Shown: positions 1 through 9,106 of the stretch, in pieces
Numbering within the stretch: position 1 is the stretch's first letter
Layout: every line of letters begins with the position of its first letter
Origin: Actinomycetales bacterium
Lineage (GTDB): Bacteria > Actinomycetota > Actinomycetes > Actinomycetales > Actinomycetaceae
Length of the DNA: 64,000 nucleotides
Direction of reading: 5' to 3'
NCBI GenBank assembly: GCA_015655375.1
Contig: JAATFD010000053.1
Coordinates: 1-64,000 of the forward strand
Position numbers and translations under genes: made by a program
The notes under the pieces: generated by a model
Databases searched by the model: none
Seen by the model: only the letters and a program-made list of their open reading frames with translations
Told to the model about the DNA's origin: nothing

Positions 1-564
1 CCAGATCGGATTCTCGTCATGGGCTCCCGAGATGTACCGCCGATAGGAGTCCGCCGTGGCATAGATCAGCGGCGTCCTCCCGTAGTGGGCCTTGAGCGCG
101 CTCAGCAACGGGTCGAGGATCGCCTCGACCTCGGCCCGCGTCGGCGGGTCATCGGAGAAACCGCCGTAAAGTTCCACGTCCACGGCAATCGGCAGGTCGG
201 TGCCCTTAGGAACCGTGTCGATGATGTGCTGGGCCTGGGCCTCCCCGCTGCTTTCAAAACTGAGGAAGTGATAGGCGCCGACGAGCAACCCGGCCTTCGT
301 CGCGCCCGTCAAATTGGCCTCGAATTGCGAGTCGACCGAGGACGAGCCCTCGGTGGCCTTGACGTAGGCGAAGTCGAGGCCCTGATCAGCCAACACGGGC
401 CAGTCGATCGTGCCCTGGTACTCGGAGACATCTACGCCTCGCACCGACTGCCCCGCTGCGAAGATCCGTCCCGGCCAGATCGCGCCGGAAGCGACTGCGC
501 CAGCTGCCGCGGCAAGCGCGACAGCACAAGCGACAAGGACGGTCATCCAGCGACGCCGGTTCAT
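1..564 (-). CDS. GH25 lysozyme-like muramidase (C-terminus beyond window)
   Basis: Read on the minus strand from ATG at 564, the protein opens [19 protein letters not shown], a signal peptide or membrane anchor, so it is secreted or membrane-tethered. After about 40 residues comes the GH25 core: GVDVSEYQGTIDW, then KATEG, GAYHF and AVDVELYG. The Asp of GVDVS and the D-x-E of DVELY are the positions expected for catalysis in this family, which cleaves the MurNAc-GlcNAc bond of peptidoglycan. The start overlaps the stop of the HAD gene upstream (TGATG), so translation is probably coupled. About 188 codons are present and the reading frame runs off the window edge. Confidence 0.88.
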   Translation of the reverse strand, partial: MNRRRWMTVLVACAVALAAAAGAVASGAIWPGRIFAAGQSVRGVDVSEYQGTIDWPVLADQGLDFAYVKATEGSSSVDSQFEANLTGATKAGLLVGAYHFLSFESSGEAQAQHIIDTVPKGTDLPIAVDVELYGGFSDDPPTRAEVEAILDPLLSALKAHYGRTPLIYATADSYRRYISGAHDENPIW

Positions 565-1466
565 CACCGCTCGAGGATCGCCCTCATGACGGCAGCAGCA
601 CCATCGTGTTCGACCGCACCGGTCACCGCGTCGGCCTCGGCGCGGACTTCGAGCGAGGCCCCGCCCATCGCCACGCCGTGGGCGGCCCAGCGCAGCATCG
701 GCACGTCATTCGTCCCATCGCCGATCGCGACCGTGCCCGCATGGGGAAGGCCCAGCTGTTCGGTCAAGGACTCGAGTCCTGTGGCCTTCGTGCAGCCCCC
801 GGGACCGATGTCGACCCAAGAGGTCCATCCCACGGCAAGCTCATGCCTCTCGCCCAACCCGAGGCCATGGACGATCCCGTCGAAGTCATCGCGGTCGATC
901 CACGGCGCACGCCCGACAAGCTTCGGAGTCATGCGCCCGCGCAGCTGATCCACCGGGGTGACCCAATGCTGCTCGATCAATTCTCCGCTCGGGAAGGGTT
1001 CGGAAATGAAGTAGCCGGTCAGCTCCTCGACACCCAGGAGGATCCCGGGCACAGCCTCGAGCAGCGTGTCGATCGCAACGGTCGGGTCGAAACACCGCTG
1101 AGCGACGACCTCGACACCCCCGCGGACGGCCGGATCCCAGCGAGCGGTAACAGCGCCGTTCGAGCACACAGCCCAGCCCTGGTCCGAGCCGACGTACTCG
1201 AAGACCGGCCGCACCGCGTTGACGCCCCGACCGGACGCGATGACGACGCTCGCACCCGCGTCGACCAGGTCGTGGAACGATCGCTGCACCTCGGGAGAAG
1301 CCCCGTCCGAACGCAGCAGGGTCCCGTCCACGTCGAGGGCGATCAACACCATCGACGGATCCTCGGGGAAGTCGTCGGGCAATGCCTCTCGCGCGCGATC
1401 AACCAACTCGGGGAACGGAATCGCCTCCTCTCCTGAGGGAGGGGGCGTCAGGAGGGGAATGCTCAC
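564..1466 (-). CDS. HAD-superfamily (Cof-type) hydrolase
   Basis: A 300-residue phosphatase of the HAD-IIB type. Motif I is [13 protein letters not shown] near residue 43, motif II is the IASGRG segment, and motif IV is [10 protein letters not shown] in place of the commoner GDxxND form. The region between motifs II and IV is long enough for a C2 cap. Substrates in this family are small phosphorylated metabolites; this one cannot be assigned. I chose the GTG at 1466 because it overlaps the serS stop as GTGA; the longer open frame upstream is only serS read out of frame. MVLIALD, about 37 codons in, is an alternative start. The 3' end overlaps the lysozyme start. Confidence 0.85.
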   Translation of the reverse strand: MSIPLLTPPPSGEEAIPFPELVDRAREALPDDFPEDPSMVLIALDVDGTLLRSDGASPEVQRSFHDLVDAGASVVIASGRGVNAVRPVFEYVGSDQGWAVCSNGAVTARWDPAVRGGVEVVAQRCFDPTVAIDTLLEAVPGILLGVEELTGYFISEPFPSGELIEQHWVTPVDQLRGRMTPKLVGRAPWIDRDDFDGIVHGLGLGERHELAVGWTSWVDIGPGGCTKATGLESLTEQLGLPHAGTVAIGDGTNDVPMLRWAAHGVAMGGASLEVRAEADAVTGAVEHDGAAAVMRAILER

Positions 1467-2737
1467 CGCGGCTCCATGACCTCGAGGCCACCCAGGTACG
1501 GACGCAAGGCCTCGGGAATGCGGACCGAGCCGTCGCGAAGCTGGTGGTTCTCCAGGATCGACACGATCCACCGCGTGGTCGCGAGGGTGCCGTTGCACGT
1601 GGCGACCGGGGCCATCTGTCCGTCCTCGCGACGCTCGCGGATGCCGAGGCGACGGGCCTGGAAGGTCGTGCAATTCGAGGTCGAGGTGACCTCCATGTAG
1701 CGCTCCTGAGTGGGCAGCCAGGCCTCGCAGTCGAACTTGCGCGCAGCGGAGGTGCCGAGGTCGCCGGCCGCCGTGTCGATGACGCGGTAGGGCAGCTCGA
1801 CCTTCGCGAGCATCTCCTCTTCCCAGGCGAGGAAGCGGGCATGCTCCGCCTCAGAGTCCTCCGGACGACAGTAGCTGAACATCTCAACCTTGTTGAACTG
1901 GTGGACCCGGATGATGCCGCGCGTGTCCTTGCCGGCCGATCCGGCCTCGCGCCGGTAGCAGGTTGACCACCCGAGGTAGTGTCGGGGGCCGTCGGACAGA
2001 TCGAGGATCTCACCCATGTGGTAGCCCGCGAGGGCGACCTCGGATGTACCTGTCAGGTAGAGGTCGTCGGTCGGAAGGTAGTAGATCTCCTCAGAGTGCT
2101 CGTTGAGGAAGCCCGTGCCGCCCATGACCTCGGGTGTGACCAGCGTCGGGGTCATCATCGGAGTGAATCCGGCAGCTACAGCCTGGTCCATCGCCATCGT
2201 CAGCAGCGCCAGTTCCAAGCGGGCGCCGATCCCGGTCAGGTAGTAGAAACGCGAGCCGGAGACCTTGGCGCCGCGCTTGACGTCGATCGCCTTCAGCCCC
2301 TCGCCCAGGGCCAAGTGATCCTGCGGTGTGATGCCCTCGGATGCGAAATCGCGACGCTCGGGTCCCTCATGGCGCAGGACGACATAGTCCTCCTCGCCGC
2401 CGACGGGGACACCCGGCAAGATGACGTTGGGCAACAGGCGCGCGAGGCGATCGGCCTCGGCGTCGGCCTCGGAGGCGCGGGCGTCGGCGGCCTTGACCTT
2501 CTCGGCAAGCTCCTTGGCCTGGGCGAGGATTGTGGGACGCTCCTCGGGCGACGCCTTCCCGACCGATCGGGAGACCTCTTTCTGGCGAGACCGAAGAGCC
2601 TCGAACTCCTGGAGAGCCGTTCGCCGGGCAGCGTCGGCTTCCAGGATCCGATCAACGAGGTCGGGGTCCGCCCCGCGAGCGCGCTGTGAGGCGCGGGCGG
2701 GCTCGGGATCGTCACGAAGAGCGCGCACATCAATCAT
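1463..2737 (-). CDS. serS: Seryl-tRNA synthetase
   Basis: Charges tRNA-Ser in the cytoplasm. The protein begins [12 protein letters not shown], the standard SerRS start, followed by the N-terminal helical arm (about residues 25-105). The class II core has motif 2 ([21 protein letters not shown]), a serine-site segment [13 protein letters not shown] and motif 3 NGTLATTRW, the form usual in actinobacteria. Length of 424 residues fits the family. An ATG three codons earlier (2746) gives a MVP extension. Neither start has a clear Shine-Dalgarno, so the mRNA may be leaderless. Its stop overlaps the GTG of the HAD gene, making this the head of a three-gene set. Confidence 0.95.
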   Translation of the reverse strand: MIDVRALRDDPEPARASQRARGADPDLVDRILEADAARRTALQEFEALRSRQKEVSRSVGKASPEERPTILAQAKELAEKVKAADARASEADAEADRLARLLPNVILPGVPVGGEEDYVVLRHEGPERRDFASEGITPQDHLALGEGLKAIDVKRGAKVSGSRFYYLTGIGARLELALLTMAMDQAVAAGFTPMMTPTLVTPEVMGGTGFLNEHSEEIYYLPTDDLYLTGTSEVALAGYHMGEILDLSDGPRHYLGWSTCYRREAGSAGKDTRGIIRVHQFNKVEMFSYCRPEDSEAEHARFLAWEEEMLAKVELPYRVIDTAAGDLGTSAARKFDCEAWLPTQERYMEVTSTSNCTTFQARRLGIRERREDGQMAPVATCNGTLATTRWIVSILENHQLRDGSVRIPEALRPYLGGLEVMEPR

Positions 2738-3171
2738 GGGAACCATGGTAGTTCAGGGGGATCTGGGCTTCCCCGCGCGGTCCGCCGAGTGGGGCCTGTC
2801 CGCCGTGGGGAGTCGGTCGACAGGGGCGGACCAGCGCGGCGGGTGCGGTCGGCGTCCCACGCAGAGGCGGGCCCCGTCGAGGACGGGCTTCGCCATAGGA
2901 GCGTCACCCGGCGCGCCCGCTCATACAGCGGATTCTCGGCCTGTGTGGACATACTTCATGGTCCGAGCACCCATCCCCATTTGCGAACCGTCGTGGGTGC
3001 CTGGGAATGAGCAAAACTATGAGGTGCGTCACCCAACATGGTGAACGGACACGGGCGCCCCCGGGTTGCGTGCGAAGCAGCCGAGCCGCGGCAGTCCAAG
3101 AGCGTGCGAGGCCTCGCGAGGACCATCGAACCGCGTCAGCTCCGATCGGCCGAGGAGAGGCGGCGGGACCA
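2738..3171. other. Intergenic stretch, no gene seen
   Basis: Lies between the divergent serS gene and the LysR relic that precedes the lipid kinase. Open frames here are short and have neither family resemblance nor a convincing ribosome-binding site. It should hold the serS promoter, but I cannot pick -10 and -35 boxes with confidence. Confidence 0.4.
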
Positions 3172-3524
3172 TGAATCTGATCCGGTTGTGTCACTTCGAC
3201 GGGACACGTGGGGCCTCCAGCGTCGAATTCTCCGAGTTTCGCGACGACCCCTTCATCACGTTCAAGAAGGGCTACCGCATCCGCGCTCTGACGGATCGAC
3301 TGTGTGGACGTGCTGGATTCGAGCCGATGATCTCATTCGAGAGTGATGCCAGATTCACGCGACTCGAGTTGCGCCACGGCCGCCGGGTCCTTGCCGTCGA
3401 CCGCTTCGAGGTCGACATCCTCACGTGGGCGGACCGGCACACGGCTCCCGCCGTGCTCCTGAGCGTGGACCGCGGATCCTTCCCGAGGGTCCTCATGGGA
3501 GGTGTCAACGGATACTCTGTGTCC
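3172..3524 (+). pseudogene. Relic of a LysR-family regulator (effector-binding domain)
   Basis: The frame that continues in phase into the lipid kinase reads MNLIRLCHFDGTRG, then DDPFITFKKGYRIRALTDRL and CGRAGFEPMISFES at about 3244-3345. This closely resembles the effector-domain segment of LysR proteins, commonly a 'DEPFI-F-GYGLR--TD-LC--AGF-P-I-FE' pattern. No helix-turn-helix domain precedes it, and what follows (RHGRRVLAVDRFEVD) no longer resembles the family. I read it as the decayed remnant of a regulator whose coding frame happens to stay open into the next gene. A chimeric N-terminal extension of the kinase is possible but less likely. Confidence 0.5.
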
Positions 3525-4742
3525 ATGACGACACAGGCGTGGGTATGGGTGGGGATTTGCGCAGTTCTCATCGGCGCCACCGCGTTGTTCGCCCGCTGGA
3601 TGACCGAGCGCGACCGCCGCCGCGCCGCCTGGGGCGACTCCCTGCTGGACCCCGAAACCGCCGACGACCCCGAACGAGGTCGACCTCGTCCTTGGATCAT
3701 CGTCAACCCCACCAAGCAAGAGGACCCCGAGGCCTTCCGCGCCGAGGTCGACCGCCTGGCTGCCGAGCGCGGCATCCCCCACGTCCACTGGATCGACACG
3801 TCGCGCGAGGACCCGGGCACAGGCCAGGCGTTGCACGCCCTCGACCTCGGTGCCTCCGTTGTCATCGCGGCGGGAGGCGACGGCACTGTCCGCGCGGTCG
3901 CAGCCGCCATGGCGCACTCGGGGACCCGTATGGGCATTCTTCCGCTTGGCACCGGCAATCTGCTCGCCCGCAACCTTGGGCTTCCCCTGGACGACCTCGG
4001 CGCAGCACTGGACGCCGTCTTCGGACCGGACCACCGGGCCATCGACCTCGCGTGGCTGCGGGTGGAGGGCATCGACGAAGCTGCGGACCAACCCGCAGAG
4101 GGCGCCCTCCTGGCGGCGTCGAACGCCTCTCTGATTCGCACACTGCCGACCGGGGCCAAGGAGCCGCGTGAGGACGAGTTCGCCTTCGTCGTCATCGCCG
4201 GGCTCGGTTTCGACGGGGAGACAATGGCCCGCACGGATCCGAAACTCAAGCGCGCGGTCGGGTGGCCTGCCTATGTGATCTCGGCCTTCGGGGCGATGAA
4301 AGGGCGCCGCATGCGCTCACAACTCACGCTCATTGCGGATACGGATACGCCTGCGGACGCGGACACCGGCCTCTCCGAGTTCACGGCTCGCTCGGTCCTC
4401 TTCGCCAATTGCGGAGAACTGCCCTACATCGTCCTCGCCCCGGAGGCCTCACTGGACGACGGGATGCTCGACATCGTCGCCGTCGACACTCAGGCAGGAT
4501 TGATCGGATGGCTCGACCTCGCCGGGCGGATCCTCGTCCAGGGCATGGGAATCAAGGCGTCGACGATTCCCACCACGACAGCGAACGTCGCCTTCCGTCA
4601 GGCACCGGCCGCCTCGCTGAGCGTCGACCTCGCCCGGCCCGTCCAGGTTGACGGCGATCTGGTCGCCACCGCGAGGACGGTCCACGTGCGCACCGATCCG
4701 GGAGCACTGGACGTCGCGGTGGCGATGCCCCCGGTTCTGTAG
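3525..4742 (+). CDS. Diacylglycerol kinase-family lipid kinase
   Basis: A 405-residue protein with one N-terminal membrane helix (VWVGICAVLIGATALFA, about residues 7-24) followed by a DAGK catalytic domain: PWIIVNPTK at 56-64, AAGGDGTVRAV around 115-125 with the nucleotide-binding GGDGT, and PLGTGNLLARNLGLP around 140-154. Family members phosphorylate diacylglycerol or related lipids at the inner membrane face and feed phospholipid turnover. I chose ATG 3525 (MTTQAWVW) because the open frame upstream carries the unrelated LysR relic. It converges on pheA with an 18-bp gap. Confidence 0.85.
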   Translation: MTTQAWVWVGICAVLIGATALFARWMTERDRRRAAWGDSLLDPETADDPERGRPRPWIIVNPTKQEDPEAFRAEVDRLAAERGIPHVHWIDTSREDPGTGQALHALDLGASVVIAAGGDGTVRAVAAAMAHSGTRMGILPLGTGNLLARNLGLPLDDLGAALDAVFGPDHRAIDLAWLRVEGIDEAADQPAEGALLAASNASLIRTLPTGAKEPREDEFAFVVIAGLGFDGETMARTDPKLKRAVGWPAYVISAFGAMKGRRMRSQLTLIADTDTPADADTGLSEFTARSVLFANCGELPYIVLAPEASLDDGMLDIVAVDTQAGLIGWLDLAGRILVQGMGIKASTIPTTTANVAFRQAPAASLSVDLARPVQVDGDLVATARTVHVRTDPGALDVAVAMPPVL

Positions 4743-4760
4743 GCAGGAGGCCATCGCCGG

Positions 4761-5777
4761 TCATTGGAGCGAACGAGCGTCCTCGGCCTCGACGTCTGTC
4801 CCGTCGCCGCCCGCGAGAATCCCCGCGACCCAGTCACGTCCCTGGCGGAAGTCCGCGTCCGAGGTTCCGTCCAGCACCTCCGCTCGCACGCCGTCCACCC
4901 TCGGGTAGGACCCCATGAAACGGACGTCGGGAGAGGTGCGCCGCAGCCCGACGAGGGCGGCCTGGACCCGTTCCTCAGCGATGTGGCCGACGATGTCGAT
5001 CGAGAACGTGTAGGACCCGAGGTGATCTCCCGAGGGCCGCGACTCGATGCGGGACAGGTCGACCCCTCGCACGCTGAACTGCTCGAGCATCGTCAGCAAT
5101 GACCCGGATTGGTTGTTGGGGAGAGCGACCTGGACAGTCGTCTTGTCCGCACCAGTGGGCGCGGGCAGGGATCCGGGCGGGGAAACCACGACGAAGCGCG
5201 TGACCGCACCGGGGTTGTCCGCGACCTCGGTGAACAGGGCCTCGAGCCCATAGCGGTCGACCGATGTCGCATTGCACAGTGCGGCGTCGAAGCCGGCGTT
5301 GCCCTCAGACAGGAGCTGGGCCGCCGCGGCGGTCGAGGTCGCGGGCATGTGAATTGCACCGGGAAACGTCGCTTCCGCCCACTTGCGGCACTGGGCCCAC
5401 GCATGTGGGTGGGTGCCGATGCGGTGGATGTCCTCGGGACGTGTGCCCGGGCGCACGGCGAGCTGGAAGACTATTGGGATCACCATCTCGGCGACGATAA
5501 CCAGTGGCGTTCCGCGAGACAACGAGTCGAGGGTCGCATTGACTCCGCCCTCGATCGAATTCTCGATGGGAACGACGGCTCGGTCAGCCTCGCCCGAGCG
5601 CACAGCCTCCAACGCCGTGGGGGCCGATGTCATCGGCAGGAGTTCGGCCCCAGCCGGGGCCACCTGCCACAGCGCCTGTTCCGTGAAGGTCCCGAATGGC
5701 CCGAGAAACGCGATGCGGACGTGGTCGCCCGCGGGTCGCGGGCCGGGCAGATTCGTGACGACCGGAGAGGTAGGCAT
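4761..5777 (-). CDS. pheA: Prephenate dehydratase (PDT + ACT domains)
   Basis: Converts prephenate to phenylpyruvate in phenylalanine synthesis. Of 338 residues, roughly 20-200 form the catalytic domain, with FLGPFGTFTEQAL, VVPIENSIEGGVN and the TRF motif at 193-195 (AVTRFVVVS). An ACT domain follows at about 212-292 with the ESRP signature at 245-248, which in this family binds phenylalanine for feedback inhibition. There is no chorismate mutase domain, so this is the monofunctional type usual in actinobacteria. The start lies a few bases after a TAGGCT -10-like hexamer, consistent with leaderless mRNA. Confidence 0.95.
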   Translation of the reverse strand: MPTSPVVTNLPGPRPAGDHVRIAFLGPFGTFTEQALWQVAPAGAELLPMTSAPTALEAVRSGEADRAVVPIENSIEGGVNATLDSLSRGTPLVIVAEMVIPIVFQLAVRPGTRPEDIHRIGTHPHAWAQCRKWAEATFPGAIHMPATSTAAAAQLLSEGNAGFDAALCNATSVDRYGLEALFTEVADNPGAVTRFVVVSPPGSLPAPTGADKTTVQVALPNNQSGSLLTMLEQFSVRGVDLSRIESRPSGDHLGSYTFSIDIVGHIAEERVQAALVGLRRTSPDVRFMGSYPRVDGVRAEVLDGTSDADFRQGRDWVAGILAGGDGTDVEAEDARSLQ

Positions 5778-5897
5778 TGCCCCAGCCTAACGAGGGTCAT
5801 CGGGAGGTGCGCCCGCCTGCCGCACAGCGGGCATGGGGGCACGATCGGTCCAGCCCCCAATCCATCGACGCACGCCGTCTCTTCACTGCGAGACACG

Positions 5898-5927
5898 CCT
5901 GAAGGACGCGAGACGCGTCCGGTCAGG
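5898..5927 (-). terminator. Hairpin downstream of the large membrane-protein gene
   Basis: CCTGA and TCAGG flank GGACGCG-aga-CGCGTCC, giving a 12-bp stem with one small internal bulge and a three-base loop. It lies about 95 nt past the stop at 6023 on the minus strand and before pheA. There is no T-run, as is common for high-GC hairpin terminators, so function is inferred. Confidence 0.45.
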
Positions 5928-6022
5928 GTGGATGGACGTGCCAGCATGGGCCCAAAGCGACCGGCTCCGCAGCCCCCGGAGGCCGACTCACCTCGCCCGT
6001 CACAGACCCTCCTCGCGGGAGT

Positions 6023-8230
6023 TCAGCCGCAGGCGGTGATCCGGTACAGCCTCGCTGTCCCGCCCTCGTCGACGAGTTCGAATCCACTCGACGTGTCGAC
6101 GTTGTAGAGGCCGGGAGCACGCGAGGAGCGCAACGACTGGTAGTACCAGCCGTCCGCATCCTGATAGAAGTAGGTGATCCCCCGCCGCAGAATGACCTCG
6201 CACACCTCTGGATTCGTCTGGATCTCGTTGAAGTGATTGATGAGGATGTCCTGGTCGTGGGAGTTCTGCACCGAGTGATACAGCTGTGGATAGACGGCCT
6301 CGCGCTGGCCGATGACCTCCGTGTAGGCGGCACCTGCGATCGGATCTCCGAGGACGAGGGCGTCGGCGGGGAGTGTCTCAGGCATCCGTCGCAGCATCGC
6401 GAGCTCCGCCTCGGTCGCCATGCCGGGCTTGCCCAGATGGTTGGCGTCGTAGACGTAACGCACCGCCACGAGGCGCGCGTCCAGTGCACCGCACAGGCTG
6501 AGCGCCAGCAGCCACGCACCGAGGAGAACCCCGATACGCCACTGTCCGCCCGACGACCGATGTTCCTCCGCTCGATGCACGCGATGGGATCGGATCCAAT
6601 TGACCGCGGCCTCGAACCCGACGGCGGCGATCGGGATGATCATGACGTCCTGGACGGCGGTGATCCGACGCGGATCGAGGTACCACGGCGCCAGCAGGAA
6701 GGTCCGCAGTGCGGAGTCGGGAGCGTAGGCGAGGAATGTCAACGCTGCCAGAACCAGGAAGCTGGCGATCGGCCACACCAATGGCCGCGGACCATAGGCG
6801 CTGCGAATCCGCTCCCGTCGCCCGGCCCAGGCGTGGGTGAGCTCGGCCCGTGTCTCTCCGGCCTGCGCGGACGCCGCCTCCGGGTCTGACCAGGGCTGCG
6901 AGCAGGTGCGCGCCACCTGGGCGTCCCACTTCCGAGCGCCCGAGACCGCCGAGATCACACCGATGAGCATCAGCACGGCAAGGATCGCCACCGTCAGACC
7001 CATGCCGAGCGTCGAGGAGAACGGCGGGTACGGGGTGAGAAAGTGCGCGAATGCCTCGGCGACAGAAGTGCCATGGCGAGGATAGCCGCCCATCGCTCGC
7101 AACTTCTTGGTCGTCAGCACCCCCAGCGGGACGACGACCACCGCCACCGCGAGCAGGCACTGGAGAACGACGCCCACCCGGTCGCGCAACCAGACCGAGC
7201 GACGCGCCATCCGCCACAGGGACCCCAGCAGCGGCGCCACTAGGATCGCAACCAGTCCGAAGACCGAGGACGGATGGGCCCCGACCAATCCCATCGACGC
7301 ACTCACCAGGACCAGCAGCAAAGGAATCTGGGCGAGAACGCCGTGGGCCCCCACTTCCGTCGACCGCTCGAGGCGCCGTCCGAGGACGATCGCCAGGGCG
7401 ACAACCCCCGGCAGCATGGCGACACCCATCGCATTGGGCCATTGGTTGTACATCGTCAGCGCATCGGCAGGCATGTCGAGGGTGCATCCCGCGATGACTG
7501 GCGCGGCCGCGACCGCCGCCCGCGAGGTCGACACGACAGCCGTCAGAGCTGTCCCGCCGACCACCCAGATCCCCATCAGCAGGATGCTCGTCATGTTGGC
7601 GACCTGGACGACGCCCGTCGGAGCCGCGAACAACGCCGTGAAGGCGTGCCACGCGGTCGGGTAGCTGACGACACGACCGTCGTAAAGAGCCGAGAGCCCG
7701 CCAGTGGGCTGGGCCTGCCCGGTCTGAAGGATGTTCCACACCCCGTTGAGGTGGAACACCGGATCCCATTGTTGGACCGGGTCCGCAGGATCCGCCGCAA
7801 TCAGCAGCGGCAGGGCGGCAACCAACCAGCCGACGACGACCATGCACCAGATCGCCACGCGGGAACGCCGGCTCAGCAAGCGATAGGCATGCGACGAGGG
7901 CGCATCCGCCGACAGCGGGGGCCGGACCTCGAAACGATCACCGAGCATCTCTGCGACGTCGGGGCGCTTCCGACGCCGCAGAAGGAACACCACAAGACCG
8001 AGCACGGCGACGACGCCGAACACTGGCATCACCGTCGCGGCCGACCAGAAGATCCCCAGGCGATGCCACAGGATCGACAGCACGGTGACGATCCCGACAG
8101 TGAGGGCGGGAGCGACCGCCACCGCGACCACCGAGGAACGAACCCAGGACCGCACCCAGAAATATCCGGGCACAACGGAGACGACCACCATCGCGGCCAG
8201 GACCGGAGTCAATTCCACCCACTCAAGCAC
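6023..8230 (-). CDS. Large multi-pass membrane protein (DUF6541-like)
   Basis: A 735-residue, very hydrophobic protein with well over ten predicted membrane helices in the first 560 residues and a soluble C-terminal part ending LVDEGGTARLYRITACG. The C-terminal half has GDPIAGAAYTEVIGQREAVYPQLYHS, typical of the actinobacterial DUF6541 family, which resembles glycosyltransferase-C polytopic enzymes. Its substrate is unknown; cell-envelope glycosylation is a guess. I chose the GTG at 8230 (VLEWVEL), with GAGG eight bases upstream and 10 bp after the dedA-type stop. The upstream ATG at 8308 would lie inside that gene. Confidence 0.75.
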   Translation of the reverse strand: MLEWVELTPVLAAMVVVSVVPGYFWVRSWVRSSVVAVAVAPALTVGIVTVLSILWHRLGIFWSAATVMPVFGVVAVLGLVVFLLRRRKRPDVAEMLGDRFEVRPPLSADAPSSHAYRLLSRRSRVAIWCMVVVGWLVAALPLLIAADPADPVQQWDPVFHLNGVWNILQTGQAQPTGGLSALYDGRVVSYPTAWHAFTALFAAPTGVVQVANMTSILLMGIWVVGGTALTAVVSTSRAAVAAAPVIAGCTLDMPADALTMYNQWPNAMGVAMLPGVVALAIVLGRRLERSTEVGAHGVLAQIPLLLVLVSASMGLVGAHPSSVFGLVAILVAPLLGSLWRMARRSVWLRDRVGVVLQCLLAVAVVVVPLGVLTTKKLRAMGGYPRHGTSVAEAFAHFLTPYPPFSSTLGMGLTVAILAVLMLIGVISAVSGARKWDAQVARTCSQPWSDPEAASAQAGETRAELTHAWAGRRERIRSAYGPRPLVWPIASFLVLAALTFLAYAPDSALRTFLLAPWYLDPRRITAVQDVMIIPIAAVGFEAAVNWIRSHRVHRAEEHRSSGGQWRIGVLLGAWLLALSLCGALDARLVAVRYVYDANHLGKPGMATEAELAMLRRMPETLPADALVLGDPIAGAAYTEVIGQREAVYPQLYHSVQNSHDQDILINHFNEIQTNPEVCEVILRRGITYFYQDADGWYYQSLRSSRAPGLYNVDTSSGFELVDEGGTARLYRITACG

Positions 8231-8240
8231 GGCCAGCGCC

Positions 8241-8990
8241 TCAGTCGACCGTTCCTGCGTCCGGGACGCCCTTGGGGGTCGCGCGGCGACGCTGGAGGAG
8301 GATCTCAACAGCCATCGGGACCAGCGAGAAGACGACGATCGCCAGGATCAGCACTGACAGATTGTCATGGACGAACTGGACTCCACCCAGTGCCGAGCCG
8401 AGGTAGGTGATCCCCACGCCCCAGATGAGAGCGCCCAGTGAGTTGTACAGGAGGAACTTCAAGTAGGGGTACCGCGCGATGCCCGCGGCCAGCGGGATGA
8501 AGGTGCGCACGAAGGGAATGAAACGCCCGATGACCAGCGAGCGTCCCCCATACCTGACGAAGTAGTGCTCCGCCTTGGTCAGGTACTCGAGCTTGAGGAA
8601 GCGGGCATCCTCGGAGAAAAGTCGGCGCCCAAAGCGCCGCCCGATCCAGTACCCGATCTGCGCCCCGATGAATGCCGCGACGAAGACCAGGAGGACCAGG
8701 GTCGGCAGATGCAGGCCAAGGCGCTCATGGAGCAATCCCGCCGTGAAGATCAGGGAATCGCCGGGCAGAACCGGGAAGAGCACCCCGGACTCGATCAGGA
8801 CGATCAGCAAAGTCCCCCACAGGACCCATGGTCCCATTGCGAGCAACAGGGATGTCGGGTCGTGGAACCAGCCGATGACGGTGTCGAGCCATGAAGAACT
8901 CGCCAGGATGACGACAGCCTGGTGGAGAAGCACTGGGACCCTTCCGGTCGGGAACACGGTGCCAGTTCGAAACTGGCTCAGGAGCCACAT
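8241..8990 (-). CDS. DedA-family (SNARE-associated) inner-membrane protein
   Basis: 249 residues. Shows family features: ESGVLFPVLPGDSLIFTAGLL, then GAQIGYWIGRRFGRRLF, and the conserved RYGGRSLVIGRFIPFVRTF with the paired arginines, followed by membrane helices (ALIWGVGITYLGSALGG). DedA proteins are membrane transporters or flippases; several move undecaprenyl phosphate or phosphatidylethanolamine and affect cell division and drug tolerance. Which lipid applies here is not readable from sequence. It is followed after 10 bp by the large membrane protein, suggesting an operon, and is divergent from the LPG-synthase-like gene. Confidence 0.9.
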   Translation of the reverse strand: MWLLSQFRTGTVFPTGRVPVLLHQAVVILASSSWLDTVIGWFHDPTSLLLAMGPWVLWGTLLIVLIESGVLFPVLPGDSLIFTAGLLHERLGLHLPTLVLLVFVAAFIGAQIGYWIGRRFGRRLFSEDARFLKLEYLTKAEHYFVRYGGRSLVIGRFIPFVRTFIPLAAGIARYPYLKFLLYNSLGALIWGVGITYLGSALGGVQFVHDNLSVLILAIVVFSLVPMAVEILLQRRRATPKGVPDAGTVD

Positions 8991-9106
8991 TACCGGCGCT
9001 CAAGCGGATGGGCGCTGTGAGCCACGACGACGACGCCCATCAGACATCGCATCGCCCTCTCCCTCCGCTCCGCGGCCCCGGCACGCCCCCGGTTAGGATG
9101 GCGTCC

